From Burkholderia sp. WP9 (lineage in GTDB: Bacteria; Pseudomonadota; Gammaproteobacteria; Burkholderiales; Burkholderiaceae): a stretch of DNA of 64,000 bases. Under the pieces are notes generated by a model that saw nothing but the letters and a program-made list of their open reading frames with translations, had not been told where the DNA came from and made no database searches. The DNA is taken from the NCBI RefSeq assembly GCF_900104795.1, contig NZ_FNTG01000001.1, forward strand, positions 3,844,001 to 3,908,000, written 5' to 3'. Positions within the stretch are counted from its first letter, which is position 1; each line of letters starts with the position of its first letter. The translations under genes and the position numbers were made by a program. Shown here in pieces: positions 9,048-18,037 of this stretch.

Positions 9048-10100
9048 TTACAGCGCCGCGACGGCCGACCGGCGCGCGCAGCGTTCTTCATGCATGGCGA
9101 TCGCCGCGTCGATCTGCCGCAAGTACGTGCGCTCTTCCAGCAAAGCCTGACGCGCCTCGTAAGGCGTCGTCGGAATGAAGCGTACGGATGCGTTCAGGCG
9201 AACCTGCGCGAGCTTCCAGAGGTCGGCCTGAATCACCGCGCCGATCTTCGGATAGCCGCCCGTGGTTTGTGCATCGCTCAACAGCACGATCGGCTGGCCG
9301 TTCGGTGGCACCTGAATCGTGCCCGGCAGCACGGCGTGCGAAAGCAGATCGGTTTTCTGCGTGCGTTTGAGCTCGGCGCCGGCAAGGCGGTAGCCCATGC
9401 GGTTGCTGTTCGGCGTGACGAGCCATTCATCGGACCAGAAGGATTCGTGGGCTTCCTCGGTGAAGTGCTCGTACTCCGGTCCGCGCAGCACGCGGATCGG
9501 CACGGCCCACGGCACGCCGGACGGGTGACGCCCACGCCGCAGGGGTTCGTGAACCAGCACGAACTTGCACCACGCGGGCGCCTTCACGCCGAACTCCGGC
9601 GCCTCGGGCGTAAAGCCGAGATGGCCGCGCTGAGGCGGCGCACCCACCGGCAGGCGATCGCCGTCGCGTAACGCCCGGCCGCCGAGTCCGCCGAAATGGC
9701 CCGCGAGATCGGTGCTGCGCGAGCCGAGCATGGGCAACACGTCGACGCCGCCCGCCACGCACACATAGCCGCGCATGCCGCGCTTCGCCGCGTTCAACAC
9801 CAGTTCCTGGCCGGCCTGCACCGGCAGGCTCCACCACGAGTAGACCGGTTTGCCGTCGAGCGTCGCGCCGAACTCGGTGCCGGTGATCGCCACCCGCGTG
9901 GCGCGCAGAAAGCGCAGCACGGTCGGCCCGAAGGTGATTTCCAGACCGGCCGCATCGGGCCGGTTGCCGACCAGCCGGTTGCCGACTTCGAGCGACAGAC
10001 GGTCGAGCGCTCCGCCCATCGCGACGCCCAGATGCCGGTAGCCATGACGGCCGAGATCCTGAATCGTGGTCAACAGACCCGCGCGAATCACATCGATCAT
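9048..10100 (-). CDS. pxpC: 5-oxoprolinase subunit PxpC (KipA/biotin-dependent carboxylase-like)
   Basis: A 350-residue protein of the KipA/allophanate-hydrolase-subunit-2 family. It begins IRAGLLTTIQDLGRHGYRHLGV, the family signature, followed by NRLVGN, LEITFGP and QTTGGYPKIG-VI near residue 285. It is the larger partner of PxpB. Older annotations call it urea amidolyase-like or biotin-dependent carboxyltransferase, but it carries neither biotin-binding nor carboxylase motifs. The start overlaps the pxpB stop by four bases (ATGA), so the subunits are translated in step. Confidence 0.92.
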   Translation of the reverse strand: MIDVIRAGLLTTIQDLGRHGYRHLGVAMGGALDRLSLEVGNRLVGNRPDAAGLEITFGPTVLRFLRATRVAITGTEFGATLDGKPVYSWWSLPVQAGQELVLNAAKRGMRGYVCVAGGVDVLPMLGSRSTDLAGHFGGLGGRALRDGDRLPVGAPPQRGHLGFTPEAPEFGVKAPAWCKFVLVHEPLRRGRHPSGVPWAVPIRVLRGPEYEHFTEEAHESFWSDEWLVTPNSNRMGYRLAGAELKRTQKTDLLSHAVLPGTIQVPPNGQPIVLLSDAQTTGGYPKIGAVIQADLWKLAQVRLNASVRFIPTTPYEARQALLEERTYLRQIDAAIAMHEERCARRSAVAAL

Positions 10101-10750
10101 GCCTGTATCCCCGCGATGGTGAAGCGCACCCGGTCGCCCGGTTGCAGCAGCGTGGGCGGCCGGCGCGCCGGGTCGAACAGCGGCAGCTCGGTGCGGCCGA
10201 TCAACTGCCAGCCGCCGGGCGACGTGGCCGGATAGATGCCGGTCTGTTCGCCGCCGATACCAACCGACCCAGCCGGTACTTCGAGCCGCGGCGACGCGCG
10301 GCGCGGCGTGTGCAGCGCGGCTTCGAGCCCACCCATATAGGCGAAGCCCGGCTGGAAGCCGAGGAAGAACACCACGTAGTCGCCATTCGAATGACGTTCG
10401 ACGACCTCGCGCACGCTCAAACCCGTGTGATCGGCGACCGTTTTCAGATCAGGACCGAACTCGCCGCCGTACTGCACCGGAATCTCGACTTCACGGCCCG
10501 CCGCGGGCGCGTCGCTCACCGCATTCCAGGCCGTCTGCAGGTGGCTTACCAGCGCGTCGCGGTCGGCCTCGAGTGGATCGAAAACCAGCGTGAGGTTATT
10601 CATGCCGGGCACCACCTCCAGCACATGCGGCCATTCGCGTGCGGCAGCGGCCGCCGCCCACACGCGACGCTGGCATTCCAGCGTGGCAGGCGGCGGCGCC
10701 TCGCAGACTAGCGCGGTATCGCCGAGCGGAAAGATTCTTGGTTGGCTCAT
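10097..10750 (-). CDS. pxpB: 5-oxoprolinase subunit PxpB (KipI family)
   Basis: A 217-residue KipI-family protein, the small partner of PxpC. Recognisable blocks are FPLGDTALVCE at the N-terminus, VPGMNNLTLVFDP in the middle, and FFLGFQPGFAYMGGL with PAGSVGIGGEQTGIYPATSPGGWQLIGRT toward the C-terminus. It is the first gene of the minus-strand pxp cluster. It is separated from the divergent MarR-like gene by 207 bp, which should hold both promoters. Confidence 0.92.
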   Translation of the reverse strand: MSQPRIFPLGDTALVCEAPPPATLECQRRVWAAAAAAREWPHVLEVVPGMNNLTLVFDPLEADRDALVSHLQTAWNAVSDAPAAGREVEIPVQYGGEFGPDLKTVADHTGLSVREVVERHSNGDYVVFFLGFQPGFAYMGGLEAALHTPRRASPRLEVPAGSVGIGGEQTGIYPATSPGGWQLIGRTELPLFDPARRPPTLLQPGDRVRFTIAGIQA

Positions 10751-10957
10751 GAGTTAACGGCCCAGGTCGAGTCGGAGGATTCGGGCACAGCACACCCTTT
10801 GACCGGTTATCGGCATCGGGCAGGCGACGATTGAAGCGTACATTATCAATAAAATATCAACAATTTCTCAATAAGCGTTTTTGCCAGGCTCCCTGGGATC
10901 GAGCGCTCGTCGTACACTCCCGACACCTTCCCAATCTGCCTCTCGAGAATCTTTGCC
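10751..10957. promoter_or_regulatory. Divergent promoter region between pxpB and the MarR-like gene
   Basis: This 207-bp gap contains the most AT-rich stretch of the neighbourhood, around 10842-10878. Two copies of TATCAA lie at about 10844-10863, with a related TCTCAATAA just after. Repeated AT-rich sites between a MarR-type regulator and its divergent target are typical operators, so autoregulation and control of pxpBCA is a fair guess. No exact -35/-10 pair stands out. Confidence 0.4.
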
Positions 10958-11470
10958 ATGTCGCGCCATCCCACCAAGATCGTTTCCTCGGAACATCTCG
11001 TGTCTGAGACCAGCGCGGAGCTGTCGGAACTCGAGTACGCGCTCATCATGGCAGGCAACGCCTTCAATCGATGGATGGTGCGCTGCATGTCGGCGGCGGG
11101 AGACAAGGACATGACCGCTATCGAGGTCTCGCTGCTGCATCACGTCAGCCATCGCGAGCGCCGCAAGAAGCTGGCGGACATCTGCTTCGTGCTGAACATC
11201 GAAGACACGCACGTCGCCACTTACGCATTGAAGAAGCTCGTAGCTAGAGGGTATGTAAAAAGCGAAAAGACCGGCAAGGAAGTGTTCTTCTCGGCAACCG
11301 AAGCCGGCCGTGAGCTCTGTCTGAAATATCGCGAGGTGCGTGAGAGTTGCCTGATCTCCACGCTGAAGGAAAGTGGCCTGACCAACGAGCAGATCGGCGA
11401 GGCGGCGCAACTGATGCGCAACGCGTCCGGTCTCTACGACACGGCGGCGCGGGCGGCCGCGTCTTTATAA
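10958..11470 (+). CDS. MarR-like winged-helix transcriptional regulator
   Basis: A 170-residue protein. It contains a MarR-type winged helix: MTAIEVSLLHHVSHRERRKKLADIC leads into the recognition helix region IEDTHVATYALKKLVARGYV, then the wing KSEKTGKEVFFSATEAG. N- and C-terminal helices would form the dimer interface. It lies divergent to pxpBCA and is the obvious candidate to regulate 5-oxoproline use. The ligand, perhaps 5-oxoproline itself, is inference. The start ATG 10958 has only a weak purine-rich region upstream. Confidence 0.8.
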   Translation: MSRHPTKIVSSEHLVSETSAELSELEYALIMAGNAFNRWMVRCMSAAGDKDMTAIEVSLLHHVSHRERRKKLADICFVLNIEDTHVATYALKKLVARGYVKSEKTGKEVFFSATEAGRELCLKYREVRESCLISTLKESGLTNEQIGEAAQLMRNASGLYDTAARAAASL

Positions 11471-11527
11471 CGCGGCCCCGTGTGCGTCCGGGTGGCGCAG
11501 CCGCCCGGCGCGGCACCCGCCGAGCGC

Positions 11528-12127
11528 CTAACCCGCCGGGTGCGGGTAGAGCGCTGCCTCGGTGACGATCAGATCGAGCGGAATGTCGTGGGTTTCGCGC
11601 TGCAATGCGGGCGTGCGGCATGCTTCGTAGGCGATGCCCACGGTGATCGGCTTCTTCGCGCCCGGCCACGCCGCCAGCGTGCGATCGTAATAGCCGCCGC
11701 CATAACCGAGCCGGTAGCCGTGGGCGTCGAAACCCACGCACGGCACGAACAGCAGTTCGGGTGTCACGATACGCCCCGAAGACGGCTCGGCGATCTTGTG
11801 ATGGCCGATCTTCATCGGCATGTCGGGCGTCCATGCGTGAAATTCCAGCGGCTCGCCGCGGGCCTTGATCACCGGCAAACTGGCCTCGCGTTGCGCGCCT
11901 GCCGCAAGCCAGATCGAGATCGCCGCGCGCGCGTCGAACTCGCCGGCGAGCGGCCAGTAGAATCCCACGCTATTCACGCCGTACTGCTTCAACGCATCGA
12001 GCAGGCGCCGTGCGAGCGCGGTATTGCGCGCCGGCTCGGAAGCCGCTTGCAGCCTTGCTTCCAATAGCATTTTACGCAGCGCCTTTTTCGATTCGGCGGC
12101 AGGGTTGCATGCTATGCTTGAGTTCAA
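11528..12127 (-). CDS. 5-formyltetrahydrofolate cyclo-ligase
   Basis: A protein of the MTHFS/YgfA family that converts 5-formyl-THF to 5,10-methenyl-THF using ATP, which salvages folate. Visible blocks are SKKALRKMLLEAR at the N-terminus, VGFYWPLAGEFD, and the C-terminal substrate loop LLFVPCVGFDAHGYRLGYGGGYYDRTL. The best start is the TTG at 12127 (LNSSIACNP). It has GGAG upstream and gives 199 aa, the usual family size. An ATG at 12208 would extend deep into the divergent lytic transglycosylase gene. The two divergent starts are then only 20 bp apart. Confidence 0.87.
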   Translation of the reverse strand: MNSSIACNPAAESKKALRKMLLEARLQAASEPARNTALARRLLDALKQYGVNSVGFYWPLAGEFDARAAISIWLAAGAQREASLPVIKARGEPLEFHAWTPDMPMKIGHHKIAEPSSGRIVTPELLFVPCVGFDAHGYRLGYGGGYYDRTLAAWPGAKKPITVGIAYEACRTPALQRETHDIPLDLIVTEAALYPHPAG

Positions 12128-12147
12128 TTCGCGCTCCAGAAACAACG

Positions 12148-14115
12148 ATGTCAAAACGCCTTTACCGAGTATATCGCGCGGCCGGTCTGGCGCTTGCCGC
12201 TGCGGCACTCGTCGCGTGCAGCACGGCCTCCGCCGTCAAGCCCCTTCCCCTTTCGCAACTCACGAACGACGACCAGATCTTCGTTCAGCTACGCGAGGCC
12301 GCCCGTAGTAACGACGCGGCGCGTGCAGCGCAGCTTGCCAGCATGATTCCGGACTATCCGGCGCCTGCGTATCTGGAGTACTTCCAGATCAAGCCGCAGT
12401 TGTTCGATTCGAGTGGGCACGCGCGCATCGACGCGCCTGACGCGCCGGTGCTGAGCTTCCTGCAGAAGTACGACGGCCAGGCGATCGCAGACCGCCTGCG
12501 CAACGACTACCTCACGGTGCTCGGCGCGCGTCACGACTGGCGCAACTTCGATCAGCAATACGCCCGCTTCGTCCTGAACGACGACACGCAGGTGAAGTGC
12601 TACGCGCTCGAATCGCGCGCCTCGCGCGGCGAAAATGTCGCCGACGCGGCCCGCGCGCTGCTGGTCGATCCGAAATGGTACGGCGACGGCTGCGTGGATC
12701 TGATCAACGCGCTGGCCATCAACCAGCAGTTCAGTTCCGCCGACGTGTGGCAACAGATCCGCCTCGCCTACGAACAGAACTACACCAACACCGGCGCGAA
12801 GCTCGTCGACGCGCTCAGCAACCAGCCGCCCGACCCGGTGCTGTTCAATCAGGCCGCCAACACGCCGCCGTTGCTGCTGGCGCGCGGCGTCGGGCCGGAT
12901 ACGCAGTCGCATCAACTGGCGTTGCTGGCTATCACACGCATGGCGCGCAATGATCCGGCCATGGCCGCGGCCACGTTCGCCTCGGTGGCGCCGTCGCTGA
13001 GTTCGCCCGAACGCGCGATCGGCTGGGGCACGATTGCTTATCAGGCTGCCGCCAAGCAGATGCCGGGCGCGGTGGACTGGTATCGCCTGTCGGTGAATGC
13101 GCCGCTCTCGAACCCCGCGTATGAATGGCGCACCCGCACCGCCTTGCTCGCAGGCGACTGGACGATGGTGCGCTGGTCGATCGAACAAATGCCGGCGGCG
13201 CTGCGCAACCAGCCGTCGTGGGTGTATTGGCATGCGCGAGCGCTCAAGCAGGCGGGCGACACGACCACGGCCAATCAGGAGTTCGAGTCGATTTCGCAGG
13301 GCTACAACTTCTACGGCCAACTGGCGGCGGAAGAACTGGGCCAGAAGATCACGGTCCCGCCAAAAACCGCGGTGAGCGACGCCGAGGTCCAGCAAGCCGG
13401 CAACACGCCCGGCTTCGACCTGGCGCAACGGTTCTATGCGCTGAATCTGCGGCTCGAAGGCAATCGCGAATGGAACTGGCCGCTGCGCAACATGAGCGAC
13501 CGGCAACTGCTCGCCACCGCCGAATACGCACGCCGTATCCAGCTGTATGACCGCACCGTCAACACGGCGGACCGCACGAAGAGCGAGCACGATTTCTCGC
13601 TGCGCTATCTGTCGCCGTTCAAGGATATCGTCGAGCGTGATTCGCAGTCGAATGGGCTGGACGTGGAATGGGCCTACGGGCTGATTCGCCAGGAGTCGCG
13701 CTTCATCATGAACGCGCGCTCGGAAGTCGGCGCGAGCGGGTTGATGCAGTTGATGCCGGGCACCGCGCAACTGGTCGCGAAGAAGATCGGCCTGGGTCCG
13801 ATCTCGCGTGAGCAGATGAACGACATCAACACCAACATCCTGCTCGGCACGAACTATCTGTCGATGATCTACAATCAGTTCGACGGGTCCGCCGTGCTGG
13901 CCACCGCGGGCTATAACGCAGGCCCGGGCCGTCCGCGCAGCTGGCGGCAATCCTTGCAGCATCCGGTGGAAGGCGCGATCTTCGCCGAGGCGATTCCGTT
14001 CCAGGAAACGCGCGACTACGTTAAGAATGTGTTGTCCAACACGGTCTATTACGCGGCATTGTTCGAAGGCCGTCCGCAATCGCTGAAGGCGCGTCTGGGT
14101 TATATCGCACCGTAA
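12148..14115 (+). CDS. Soluble lytic murein transglycosylase (Slt70-like lipoprotein)
   Basis: A 655-residue periplasmic enzyme cutting glycan strands to 1,6-anhydro-muropeptides. The N-terminus is a lipoprotein signal with lipobox LVAC. A long alpha-helical superhelix follows, and the SLT catalytic domain lies near residues 505-650. It has the catalytic glutamate in GLIRQESRF, the GLMQLMPGTA block and the TAGYNAGPGR block. The start ATG 12148 is set by the signal sequence. It is transcribed divergently from the folate cyclo-ligase gene, with promoter elements probably inside that gene. The epimerase-like gene follows after 80 bp. Confidence 0.9.
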   Translation: MSKRLYRVYRAAGLALAAAALVACSTASAVKPLPLSQLTNDDQIFVQLREAARSNDAARAAQLASMIPDYPAPAYLEYFQIKPQLFDSSGHARIDAPDAPVLSFLQKYDGQAIADRLRNDYLTVLGARHDWRNFDQQYARFVLNDDTQVKCYALESRASRGENVADAARALLVDPKWYGDGCVDLINALAINQQFSSADVWQQIRLAYEQNYTNTGAKLVDALSNQPPDPVLFNQAANTPPLLLARGVGPDTQSHQLALLAITRMARNDPAMAAATFASVAPSLSSPERAIGWGTIAYQAAAKQMPGAVDWYRLSVNAPLSNPAYEWRTRTALLAGDWTMVRWSIEQMPAALRNQPSWVYWHARALKQAGDTTTANQEFESISQGYNFYGQLAAEELGQKITVPPKTAVSDAEVQQAGNTPGFDLAQRFYALNLRLEGNREWNWPLRNMSDRQLLATAEYARRIQLYDRTVNTADRTKSEHDFSLRYLSPFKDIVERDSQSNGLDVEWAYGLIRQESRFIMNARSEVGASGLMQLMPGTAQLVAKKIGLGPISREQMNDINTNILLGTNYLSMIYNQFDGSAVLATAGYNAGPGRPRSWRQSLQHPVEGAIFAEAIPFQETRDYVKNVLSNTVYYAALFEGRPQSLKARLGYIAP

Positions 14116-14195
14116 GCGCCGTGCCGCCGCCGCCTCGTTTCGAGCGGCGGCGCGCCACGCCAGCCGTTGCCGCGGCTTCCACCAGGGAGTCGAAA

Positions 14196-15149
14196 ATGCG
14201 ACACAAAGCCATTGCGATCATCGGCGGTTCCGGTTTTATCGGCAGCCATCTCGTCAACGCCCTCGTCGAAGCGGGCAAAGACGTGCGGATCGCCACCCGG
14301 CGGCGCTACAACGCCCGCCATCTCACCCTGTTGCCTATCGACGTGATCGAAGCGGACGTGTTCGATCCGGTTCAACTCGCGCGCTTTGTCGAGGGCGCCG
14401 ATTGCGTGATCAACCTCGTAGCCACGCTGCACGGCAAACGCGGCACGCCGTACGGCCCGGAATTCGCACGCATGCACGTGGACTTGCCGACCAAAATCGT
14501 GGCGGCATGCGAAGGCAAGGGCGTGCACCGCCTGATTCATATCAGCGCGCTCGGCGCCGACTCGAATGGCCCGAGCATGTACGCGCGCTCGAAGGGCGAC
14601 GGTGAGAAGGCCGTGCATGCGGCCAATCTGGCGTGGACGATTTTCCGGCCGTCGGTGGTATTCGGCCCCGAAGATCAATTCCTCAACAAATTCGCGTTCC
14701 TGCAGCGCATGTTTCCAGTGATTCCACTCGCGATGCCGGACGCCAAATTCCAGCCGGTGTATGTCGGCGATGTGGCAAAGGCAATCGTCAACGTGCTCGA
14801 TCTGGATGCCGCCAGCGGCCGCACCTACGAACTCGGCGGCCCGACCGTCTATACGCTCGAAGATCTCGTCAGATATTGCGGCGACGTGCTCGGCAAGCAT
14901 GCACGCATCATCCGTTTGCCGGAAGCGTTCGCGCGCCTGCAGGCGCTGACTTTCGAAATGGCGCCCGGCGAGCCGGTGATCTCGCGCGACAATCTCGATT
15001 CGATGAAGGTCGACAACGTGTTGAGCGGACCGCTCGCGCCTGAACTCGGCATCGAGCCGGCCAGTATCGAAACGATCGCGCCGATCTATCTGACCGGCGC
15101 GTCGACGCGCTCGCGCTTCGACACGTTTCGCGCCAGCGCGGGACGCTGA
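14196..15149 (+). CDS. NAD(P)-binding epimerase-like protein (complex I NDUFA9-like)
   Basis: A 317-residue Rossmann-fold protein of the atypical SDR type. It has the dinucleotide-binding GGSGFIGSHL at residues 9-18, VEGADCVINLVATL, HISALGADSNGPSMYARSKGDGE (the usual catalytic Tyr/Lys region as YARSK), and FRPSVVFGPEDQFLNKFA. This pattern is shared with the NDUFA9 family, whose bacterial members have no agreed function. GGGAG upstream of ATG 14196 fixes the start. It sits in a likely operon with the GST and cca genes (gaps of 29 bp and an overlap). Confidence 0.82.
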   Translation: MRHKAIAIIGGSGFIGSHLVNALVEAGKDVRIATRRRYNARHLTLLPIDVIEADVFDPVQLARFVEGADCVINLVATLHGKRGTPYGPEFARMHVDLPTKIVAACEGKGVHRLIHISALGADSNGPSMYARSKGDGEKAVHAANLAWTIFRPSVVFGPEDQFLNKFAFLQRMFPVIPLAMPDAKFQPVYVGDVAKAIVNVLDLDAASGRTYELGGPTVYTLEDLVRYCGDVLGKHARIIRLPEAFARLQALTFEMAPGEPVISRDNLDSMKVDNVLSGPLAPELGIEPASIETIAPIYLTGASTRSRFDTFRASAGR

Positions 15150-15178
15150 ATTACCTTCACTCATTCCAGATACAAAGC

Positions 15179-15832
15179 ATGAAGCTGATTATTGGTGACA
15201 AGAATTATTCGTCATGGTCGATGCGTCCGTGGCTGCTGTTCAAACACTTCGGCATTCCGTTCGAGGAAGTGCTGATTCATCTGAATCAGCCCGACACTAA
15301 TGCGAAAGTGCTTGCGCTTGCGCCGTCGGGGCCGGGCAAGATCCCGTGCCTGCTAAACGACGACGGGTCCGCCACGTGGGATTCGCTGGCGATCGCCGAA
15401 ACGCTGGCCGAACGCTTTCCTCAGCATGCGCTATGGCCGCGCGACGCGGTCGCGCGCAGCCATGCGCGCAGCGTGAGCGCGGAGATGCACTCGGGTTTCG
15501 GCGAATTGCGCTCGAACATGTGGATGAACATTCGCGCGTCCTTCCCCGGCAAGAACGCCACGCCGGGCGCGCTGGCCGATATTGCGCGGATCGAGGCGAT
15601 CTGGCGCGACTGCCTCGACACCTATGGCGGCCCGTTTCTATTTGGCGAGTTCGGCATTGCCGATGCGATGTATGCGCCGGTCGTGATGCGCTTCAGGACC
15701 TGGCAGCCGGCGTTGTCGGAAGTGTCCAAAGCTTACGTGCAGCGCGTGAGCGAATTGCCGGCGGTGAAAGTGTGGATCGACGCCGCGCTGAGCGAAACGC
15801 ATGCGATCGCTTATCAAGACGTATGCCCATGA
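15179..15832 (+). CDS. Glutathione S-transferase family protein
   Basis: A 217-residue GST. The N-terminal thioredoxin-like domain has the active-site region NYSSWSMRPWLLF (residues 9-21), with serine as the probable thiolate-stabilising residue. The glutathione-binding block GPGKIPCLLNDDGSATWDSLAIAETLAERFP follows, then an all-helical C-terminal domain. The substrate is unknown. The stop codon overlaps the cca start by four bases (ATGA), so it is translated together with cca. Confidence 0.9.
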   Translation: MKLIIGDKNYSSWSMRPWLLFKHFGIPFEEVLIHLNQPDTNAKVLALAPSGPGKIPCLLNDDGSATWDSLAIAETLAERFPQHALWPRDAVARSHARSVSAEMHSGFGELRSNMWMNIRASFPGKNATPGALADIARIEAIWRDCLDTYGGPFLFGEFGIADAMYAPVVMRFRTWQPALSEVSKAYVQRVSELPAVKVWIDAALSETHAIAYQDVCP

Positions 15833-17061
15833 ACATCTATGCAGTAGGCGGCGCGATCCGCGACGAGTTGCTGGGCGTACCGGTGCAGGACCGTGATTAT
15901 GTGGTGGTCGGCGCGACGCCGGAGCAGATGGTGGCGCAAGGCTACCGTCCGGTGGGCAAGGATTTTCCTGTGTTCCTGCATCCCGAGACACATGAGGAGT
16001 ACGCGCTCGCCCGCACCGAGCGCAAGACGGCGGCCGGCTATCACGGCTTCCAGTTCTTCTATGCGCCGGACGTCACGCTCGAGGAGGACCTGGCGCGCCG
16101 CGACCTGACCATCAACGCGATGGCGCGCGAGGTGCGCCCGGACGGCGAGTTGACCGGCGCGGTGATCGACCCGTTCAACGGCCAGGGTGACTTGCAGGCG
16201 CGCCTGTTTCGCCACGTCAGCGACGCGTTTCTCGAAGACCCCGTGCGAATTTTGCGGATCGCGCGGTTTGCGGCGCGCTTTGTCGATTTCACGGTCGCAC
16301 CGGAGACACTGGCGCTCATGCGCAAGATGGTGGCCGACGGCGAAGTGGACGCGTTGGTGGCCGAACGCGTGTGGCAGGAAGTGTCGCGCGGTTTGATGGA
16401 AAAGAAGCCGTCGCGCATGTTCCAGGTGCTGCGCGAATGCGGGGCGTTGGCGCGGATTCTGCCGGAAATCGACGCGCTGTTCGGCGTGCCGCAGCGCGCC
16501 GACTATCACCCCGAAGTGGATACGGGCGTGCATGTGATGATGGTGGTTGACCATGCGGCGCAGCAAGGCTATACGCTGCCGGTGCGATTCGCCGCTCTCG
16601 CGCACGACCTTGGCAAGGCGACCACGCCCGAAGACGTGCTGCCGCGGCATATCGGCCATGAGGGGCGCAGCGTGGATCTGCTGAAGCCTTTATGCGAGCG
16701 GCTGCGCGTGCCCAATGATTGCCGCGACCTGGCGATTCTGGTTGCGCGCGAGCATGGCAATATTCATCGCGTGATGGAGATGGGCGCGGCTGCGCTGGTG
16801 AGGTTGATCGAGCGGTGCGATGCGATTCGCAAGCCCGCGCGATTTGCCGAAGCCTTGCAGGCTTGTGAAGCCGATGCGCGTGGGCGGCTTGGGTTTGAGA
16901 TGCGGGATTATCCGCAGGCCGAGAGGTTGAGAGTGGCGCTCGTCGCCGCGCGTGCCGTGGACGCCGGTGCTGTGGCTAAGCGGCTCGCCGATGCGCCGGC
17001 CGGAATCAAGGACGCCGTGCATCTGGAACGAGTTCGGGCTGTGGAAGGAGTTGTTGGGTGA
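15829..17061 (+). CDS. cca: Multifunctional CCA tRNA nucleotidyltransferase
   Basis: A 410-residue class II CCA-adding enzyme. The polymerase head begins IYAVGGAIRDELLG, then DRDYVVVGATPEQM with the metal-binding aspartates, RRDLTINAMA, and the RILRIARFAAR helix. It is followed by an HD phosphohydrolase domain (residues about 225-330: HVMMVVDHAA, FAALAHDLGKATTP), as in the long bacterial form with 2',3'-cyclic phosphodiesterase and phosphatase activity. The start ATG 15829 overlaps the GST stop. An ATG six bases earlier is also in frame. Confidence 0.94.
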   Translation: MNIYAVGGAIRDELLGVPVQDRDYVVVGATPEQMVAQGYRPVGKDFPVFLHPETHEEYALARTERKTAAGYHGFQFFYAPDVTLEEDLARRDLTINAMAREVRPDGELTGAVIDPFNGQGDLQARLFRHVSDAFLEDPVRILRIARFAARFVDFTVAPETLALMRKMVADGEVDALVAERVWQEVSRGLMEKKPSRMFQVLRECGALARILPEIDALFGVPQRADYHPEVDTGVHVMMVVDHAAQQGYTLPVRFAALAHDLGKATTPEDVLPRHIGHEGRSVDLLKPLCERLRVPNDCRDLAILVAREHGNIHRVMEMGAAALVRLIERCDAIRKPARFAEALQACEADARGRLGFEMRDYPQAERLRVALVAARAVDAGAVAKRLADAPAGIKDAVHLERVRAVEGVVG

Positions 17062-17108
17062 GGGGTTTTTGGCCTGCCGGGCGGGTTTTTGGGTGTTCTT
17101 CGGGCTTT

Positions 17109-17326
17109 GGCCTTTCCTTGTTTTGCTTGTGGTTTATTAGCGTTGCCCCTGTGCGGGGCGGCACCTACTTTTCTTTGCCGGCCGCAAAGAAAAGTAGGCA
17201 AAAGAAAGCGGCTCACACCGCTAACTCTTAAGCGGGTCCCTCGCGCAGTCGCGGTTGTGGTGCATCTGGAATCAGTGTTCTCGCACATTACGCCTCAGTG
17301 ACAAAGCACTCATTCTTCCCGCCTCG
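17109..17326 (+). repeat. Left arm of a ~220-bp inverted repeat with internal hairpin
   Basis: This segment is an imperfect reverse complement of 18431-18651. Shared landmarks read GGCCTTTCCTTG at the outer edge, GTTGCCCCTGTGCGGGGCGG, AAGCGGGTCCCTCGC, CATCTGGAATC and GTGTTCTCGCACATT, ending near CTCATTCTTC. It contains a hairpin at 17164-17198 (15-bp stem starting CCTACTTTTCTTTGC). It begins 48 bp after cca. Confidence 0.8.
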
Positions 17327-17584
17327 CGCAATGCGCTCGCCGGAAGGGGCTGCTTGAAATGCGTTGGTTTCTCTGTGCGCACGGGGAGCCGTCGGCTCCG
17401 CCTCGGCGATGTACTGTTGAAGAATTCCGGTTTTTTAGCGTGGTTGCGTCAGGGAAACGTTAGCGGTGACCAGTACATTCGCGGTCGCCGCGGCGCGCGC
17501 TTCGCGTCGCGCCGCAGTACCCTCGGAATGCGAACGACACATGCGCCTTTCTTCATGGCCGCGGTGCGGTGCCGCGGCTTTTCG
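17327..17584. other. Gap inside the inverted-repeat module, no gene seen
   Basis: Between the left arm and the 3' end of the minus-strand gene I find only GC-rich reading frames without ribosome binding sites or family features. Nothing can be supported here. Confidence 0.4.
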
Positions 17585-18037
17585 TCAGTGTGCAGTCGTT
17601 GTGCGACGTGAAACCGTTTTGAATTGCATTGGCCTGTTATGCGTCCCCCTCGTTGCTCCGATTCGTGCACGGCTATTCGCCGCCGTCCGCGTAGCCTTTG
17701 CCAGGAGGTCCGCTGCGTGGCGCGCCGTGATGCGGCTCCGCGGAATTCCCTTCGCGTCAAGTGCGATGACCTGATACAACTCACAATCATTCTCGACTTC
17801 GCGTCGGTAGTCCTCCACGGTGTCCAGCAGCAGTTCCAGTAACCTCCGCTGCCGATGTCTTTCTTCTCGCGTCACCGCCGGACTCCTAACTATCGAAGCC
17901 GCAAACGTGGCCAGCTTGTCCAGTTGACTTAGCTGCCGGTCAATCATTCCGAAAGCAGATAAGGCCAGTTTTTCGTATTGAAGCGCATCAACGGGTGGGC
18001 GCGGCGTAGTGCGTGAATTCTTGACGGATTTAATCAT
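17585..18037 (-). CDS. Conserved-looking hypothetical protein inside inverted-repeat module
   Basis: A 150-residue protein starting MIKSVKNSRTTPRPP. ATG 18037 follows CAGGGAGATCGCGCC, a good ribosome binding site. The middle is charged and helical (ERHRQRRLLELLLDTVEDYRREVENDCELYQVIALDAKG), which suggests a coiled coil. The C-terminal third is basic (SRITARHAADLLAKATRTAANSRARI). There is no membrane segment or recognisable enzyme motif. It is overlapped by the preceding reading frame through ATGA. I do not recognise a characterised family. Confidence 0.6.
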   Translation of the reverse strand: MIKSVKNSRTTPRPPVDALQYEKLALSAFGMIDRQLSQLDKLATFAASIVRSPAVTREERHRQRRLLELLLDTVEDYRREVENDCELYQVIALDAKGIPRSRITARHAADLLAKATRTAANSRARIGATRGTHNRPMQFKTVSRRTTTAH

